Positions 5,202 to 7,864 of a stretch of 7,864 nucleotides of DNA are shown here, piece after piece; position 1 is the stretch's first letter; the number at the start of each line of letters is the position of its first letter. This stretch comes from Desulfobacterales bacterium (GTDB lineage: Bacteria; Desulfobacterota; DSM-4660; Desulfatiglandales; Desulfatiglandaceae), in assembly GCA_021107495.1 (NCBI GenBank), contig JAIOSR010000049.1, positions 1-7,864 on the forward strand, written 5' to 3'. The translations under genes were made by a program, and so were the position numbers. The notes under the pieces were generated by a model. That model saw only the letters and a list, made by a program, of their open reading frames with translations. It was not told where the DNA came from and ran no database searches.

Positions 5202-6179
5202 TTACTCTTTTTTCCACGACAGGATACGAAATTTCCCATCTTTTCTTTCAACCATGGCCGTTATAAGTTTGCGCATGGAATCCTTAATCCCTTCTGCTAT
5301 TATCTCAAAATTCGTGCTTGCAGTGGTAACGAGACCGGAATCAATGGCGATATCGCTCATACCAGGGACCTTGTTGTACCACTTCACATCTTTCAGATCA
5401 TTTTTTTCATCTGCGCGGTATTCGACCATGTTTTCCAGCATTCCTTGATCAATCTGATCAGATAAGTGGCTTAAAACTACAGGGTGGGCCGTATTAATGT
5501 TCATTTTGCCGTCACCGTGGGTGGTCAAATAGGCTGAGATGCCGGGGTTGTCCTTTGTGCCGTAAAAGAGCTCTCTGGTAATTCCCCTGACAAAAAGTAG
5601 TTCTTCCGGAAAATCAAGCTTCCCGTTTTTACAGGAGTAAGGCTTTTCTTTGGCCATATAGTAGGAATTTTCGGCACCAAAGCGGGTAACCTCATCATCA
5701 GGATCAATCCAGTCTTTAATAGCATCAATGATATTGCTCACATCTTCAGGATCGAGACCGAATTGCTCTGAATTCAGGAATCTTGTCAGGATGTTTTCTT
5801 GTGCCGGATTAAAATCTCCATTCTGATCAATTAGCTGATTGATGTTAATCCTTCCTGAATGATCTATGATCCGGACATCCAGATTACCATCATCAAAAAG
5901 GGATGTTAAGACGGAAGAAAGGGATTCTGAATCTGCCCATGCCTCATTAAGTGTATCAAAATCATTTTCAGAGGCGTCTTTAAGAAGAACCGCTAAGGAA
6001 AAAGCAAATCCTGACCTGGCAATAGATGTCAGCCTGACCCCGTCTTTGAGATTTGCAGCAGAATAGAGATCGGATCTCATAGTCCTGTTGAACTGTAGAG
6101 TCAATGCTACAATGAGGCTAATGACCAGGATCGTGAGGATCAGGGCAAAGCCGCGCTCATTTTTAATTAGTTGTTTCAT
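5202..6179 (-). CDS. gspK: Minor pseudopilin GspK
   Basis: 325 residues, the largest pseudopilin, as expected for GspK. The prepilin signal is NERG|FALILTILVISLIVALTLQF, with predicted cleavage after G10 by the prepilin peptidase (GspO). The residue at +5 of the mature protein is Leu rather than the usual Glu, which is normal for GspK. Family blocks visible are IIDHSGRININQL, IIDAIKDWIDPDDE...GAENSYY, NGKLDFPEELLFVRGITRELF and GKMNINTAHPVVLSHL, the inserted alpha-helical domain of GspK. GspK caps the pseudopilus tip with GspI and GspJ. The ATG overlaps the end of gspJ by 17 nt and has only a weak ribosome binding site, indicating translational coupling. Confidence 0.95.
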   Translation of the reverse strand: MKQLIKNERGFALILTILVISLIVALTLQFNRTMRSDLYSAANLKDGVRLTSIARSGFAFSLAVLLKDASENDFDTLNEAWADSESLSSVLTSLFDDGNLDVRIIDHSGRININQLIDQNGDFNPAQENILTRFLNSEQFGLDPEDVSNIIDAIKDWIDPDDEVTRFGAENSYYMAKEKPYSCKNGKLDFPEELLFVRGITRELFYGTKDNPGISAYLTTHGDGKMNINTAHPVVLSHLSDQIDQGMLENMVEYRADEKNDLKDVKWYNKVPGMSDIAIDSGLVTTASTNFEIIAEGIKDSMRKLITAMVERKDGKFRILSWKKE

Positions 6180-6867
6180 GCAGGTATCTGCCCATTGGAA
6201 GCGAAACGTCTAAAATAAACTTAACAGGTATTTCAGTATTAGAATTGTCAATAAACGATAGCTCGATCTCCACCATAACCGGAAACTTGTCTTTCAGTTC
6301 ATCCCCTGTAGAATCCCATTTTTCAAGGGATTTAGCGTCGCCGTCATAATATGTGAAATCCACTGAAAACAGCCCTTCACAAAGAACCAACCCCCCTGTT
6401 TCCTCTTCGGGCGCCTTCTCGAATTTGGGTGTGTCGGATCGATATAGAATAAAGCCGTCACCATTTTCATTTTTCCCCACATAGTAACTTATCCCTGCTA
6501 TGCCGGTGCCTTTTTCCTCCTCATCGAAGCCAATATGCGCCCTGGATATAAAACTGAGAGTATCTGCATCTCTCCCGTCGATCTCTGCATCTTTTCCTAT
6601 AAAGGGGGTGGAATCATCAAACGGATTTTCTTTTGATTCGGATTTTTCTGTCCCGCTATTGAAATAAGCGGATTCCAGGTCTTCCTGCATTCTTTCAAGG
6701 GCAATACGGGCCATCCTGTAAATATTTGCCCTTGATTCCGTATGGTCCAGGACATTGAAAGTTCCCGAATAAGAGATAAAGACTGTCGAAAGAACGCTCG
6801 CAAATATGGAGATTGCGATCAGTATCTCCAGCAGGGTAAAACCTTTCTTATGTACCGAGATTATCAC
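6163..6867 (-). CDS. gspJ: Minor pseudopilin GspJ
   Basis: 234 residues. The leader MIISVHKKG is followed by FTLLEILIAISIFASVLSTVFISY, a class III prepilin segment with Glu at +5; cleavage is expected after G9. Downstream ANIYRMARIALERMQEDLESAYF (47-69) is the helix typical of GspJ, and the C-terminal half is beta-rich (LSFISRAHIGF, GISYYVGKNENG, GLFSVDFTYYDG, VMVEIELSF). GspJ joins GspI and GspK in the pseudopilus tip complex. The start is GTG at 6867, supported by AAGGAAAG upstream with about 9 nt spacing; the 43-nt gap to gspI is otherwise empty. It overlaps gspK by 17 nt. Confidence 0.94.
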   Translation of the reverse strand: MIISVHKKGFTLLEILIAISIFASVLSTVFISYSGTFNVLDHTESRANIYRMARIALERMQEDLESAYFNSGTEKSESKENPFDDSTPFIGKDAEIDGRDADTLSFISRAHIGFDEEEKGTGIAGISYYVGKNENGDGFILYRSDTPKFEKAPEEETGGLVLCEGLFSVDFTYYDGDAKSLEKWDSTGDELKDKFPVMVEIELSFIDNSNTEIPVKFILDVSLPMGRYLHETTN

Positions 6868-6910
6868 GCTAATAACTTTCCTTAGGGGGCGTTTTCCTTT
6901 TTGCCACTAT

Positions 6911-7465
6911 TTAATCGGATTTTGGAACAAACAGTAACTCTCTGAGACGGTATTTGTATAGCTCATCCTCGCCCCAGGAGATTTCAAGGTCAATTTGTGC
7001 AAAATCATCAGTGATGTCTTCAATCTTATCAAGGTTTACGGAACTCAAGGTAACCTGCCATAGGTAGCCGGGAAAATCCTCTCCAAAATCACCGGAATCA
7101 GAGATCAGTTCATCCGGGTTTTTGAGCCTTATCTCGGCCATCTTACTCTGGGCCAGGAGGGCCGCCGTTGTATTGAATTTTGCCTCACTTGCCAAGGATA
7201 CGCCCTGAGACTGGGACCCCAGTACGGCAGTAAGGGCAATAGCTATAATAGCCATAGCAACCATCACTTCAAGGAGGGTGAAACCATGGGATTTATTCGC
7301 CTTCGCCAGCATACCCTGCAGCTTGTTGCAGGGATGAATGGGGAGGCGAACCGCGTCGAAGCCCGCAAGGGCGAAGACGGGTTGGCTTCGGCGCAATTCC
7401 GCTTTGATACCCCGCAACTTGATACGGGGAGCTTCATTTTTTGTTGCCGAAAAGTTATCCTTCAT
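6911..7465 (-). CDS. gspI: Minor pseudopilin GspI with an abnormally long leader
   Basis: 184 residues from the ATG that overlaps the gspH stop as ATGA. The prepilin signal KSHG|FTLLEVMVAMAIIAIALTAVLGSQSQG (cleavage after G61, Glu at +5) is followed by a short body of about 123 mature residues, including ALLAQSKMAEIRLK and IDLEISWGEDELYKYRLRELLFVP, fitting GspI in size and order. GspI starts the pseudopilus tip complex with J and K. The leader is odd: about 61 residues instead of the usual 5-25, with residues about 13-57 encoded by a hairpin-rich repeat (7311-7429). The ATGA overlap plus GAGG Shine-Dalgarno argue that 7465 is the original start. An in-frame ATG at 7312 would give a normal 10-residue leader (MLAKANKSHG) but lies on the edge of the repeat and lacks a good ribosome binding site. 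Identity is firm; the start is uncertain. Confidence 0.92.
   Translation of the reverse strand: MKDNFSATKNEAPRIKLRGIKAELRRSQPVFALAGFDAVRLPIHPCNKLQGMLAKANKSHGFTLLEVMVAMAIIAIALTAVLGSQSQGVSLASEAKFNTTAALLAQSKMAEIRLKNPDELISDSGDFGEDFPGYLWQVTLSSVNLDKIEDITDDFAQIDLEISWGEDELYKYRLRELLFVPKSD
7311..7429. repeat. Hairpin-bounded extragenic-type element inside the gspI leader
   Basis: Two related 23-nt hairpin units lie in the same orientation at the ends: minus-strand 7429-7407 (arms CCCCG/CGGGG) and 7333-7311 (perfect 7-bp arms CCCTGCA/TGCAGGG around a 6-nt loop). They match at 18 of 23 positions by my alignment, and both end GGGTAT. Between them are a GCCC-GCAA-GGGC tetraloop hairpin (7361-7372) and a GAAGCC/GGCTTC inverted pair (7358-7363, 7384-7389). 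It is read through in frame by gspI. The structure is that of a short non-autonomous repeat element; its true edges may lie somewhat outside these coordinates. Confidence 0.65.
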
Positions 7466-7864
7466 GAGTCCTCAAATTCCATGTAATCCTCAAAAGCCTT
7501 TATTTTGCCAAGAAAAGGGCTCAAGAAAAGGGTAAATTGCCTTCCATCATCTGAACTCAGATGGATAGCTGACTCTTGCACATACCCCTTCTTATTAAAG
7601 CGGATGACAACAGCCCCGGTCTGCTTTTTACCCTTTCCCCGGAACCAAACATCAAGTACGCTAATACCTTCCGGGAGAGATGCGGCTTTTTCATTGGCAG
7701 ACAGTCGCTCTTCTTCGAGCATTGCTTCCGAATCAGTCCAGAAACGATTAGCTTCAAGATCGAAATGAAGATAAAATGCCTTTTGCTCGCGAATCGCATC
7801 ATTTCTCAAGCTACTGATTAAGCCGATCATTTTGCGTGAAGTACTCTTGAGTTTGTCGGTTAAA
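7462..7864 (-). CDS. gspH: Pseudopilin GspH, C-terminal part (5' end beyond window)
   Basis: The frame is open to the right edge, so the first ATG in view (7830) is internal; codons before it read LTDKLKSTSRK. About 134 residues are visible. The sequence LTDKLKSTSRKMIGLISSLRNDAIREQKAFYLHFDLEANRFW is the helix-then-first-strand pattern of GspH/FimT-type pseudopilins (LxxxxRxxAxxxxxxxxLxxDxxxxxxW). It continues with LPEGISVLDVWFRG, AVVIRFNKKGYVQESAIHL and a beta-rich end. The prepilin leader and hydrophobic N-terminus are missing because they lie past 7864. GspH is the minor pseudopilin that links the major GspG rod to the I-J-K tip. Its TGA overlaps the gspI ATG, and gspG is expected immediately upstream. 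Confidence 0.88.
   Translation of the reverse strand, partial: LTDKLKSTSRKMIGLISSLRNDAIREQKAFYLHFDLEANRFWTDSEAMLEEERLSANEKAASLPEGISVLDVWFRGKGKKQTGAVVIRFNKKGYVQESAIHLSSDDGRQFTLFLSPFLGKIKAFEDYMEFEDS
7470..7475 (-). promoter_or_regulatory. Ribosome binding site and coupled start of gspI
   Basis: Minus-strand TTGAGG lies inside the last codons of gspH, 4 nt before the ATG (7465-7463), which itself overlaps the gspH TGA (7464-7462). This start-stop overlap with a Shine-Dalgarno supports 7465 as the native, translationally coupled gspI start. Confidence 0.6.

Noticed and set aside
5440..5470. Clustered TGATCA sites in gspK
   Set aside because: They fall in coding sequence for ordinary Asp/Gln/Ile codons and carry no further structure.
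7286..7535. Plus-strand open frames across the gspH-gspI junction
   Set aside because: They are antisense to gspI/gspH and to the hairpin element; the GC-rich repeat simply leaves several frames open.

Overview
This window is an eight-gene stretch of a type II secretion system (T2SS, general secretion pathway) operon, all on the minus strand, plus the first codons of a ninth gene. In transcription order (right to left) it reads: gspH (its 5' end lies beyond the right edge), gspI, gspJ, gspK, gspL, gspM, a gspA/exeA-type AAA+ ATPase with a peptidoglycan-binding tail, a gspB-like membrane protein carrying TPR repeats, and the start of an exported protein that could be the secretin GspD. Nothing on the plus strand looks like a real gene.

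The base composition is middling. The cluster style, with pseudopilins H-I-J-K, a long PilM-like GspL, a PilO-like GspM and an adjoining GspA/GspB pair, together with hairpin-rich extragenic repeats, suggests a Gram-negative bacterium of the former Deltaproteobacteria (Desulfobacterota, perhaps Desulfobacterales). The lineage is inferred from style and recall; no marker gene is present.

Layout: 7864-5202 encodes four pseudopilins with prepilin-type N-termini (H's own N-terminus is off the window). H/I and J/K overlap, and K/L lie 9 nt apart. 5192-2888 encodes the inner-membrane platform proteins GspL and GspM, separated by a 280-nt gap. 2657-408 encodes the GspA/GspB pair, thought in other bacteria to help the secretin assemble through the peptidoglycan. 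407-100 is a non-coding, hairpin-rich spacer, followed by the partial exported gene at 99-1.

Working together, the pseudopilins form the periplasmic piston, with a tip complex of I-J-K and H linking it to the rod. GspL and GspM connect the expected GspE motor (off-window) to the platform. GspA and GspB would act on the cell wall or the secretin.

The proteins are mostly conventional. The unusual material is small-scale: four junctions in this operon each carry a different repeat-like DNA element. One appears to have entered gspI in frame, lengthening its prepilin leader to about 61 residues. A second is a pair of oppositely oriented heptamer arrays around a perfect 14-bp palindrome. A third is a CGCAGAG short repeat. 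A fourth is a multi-hairpin spacer with mutually exclusive pairings. The GspB-like protein is also notable because TPR repeats occupy its periplasmic part.
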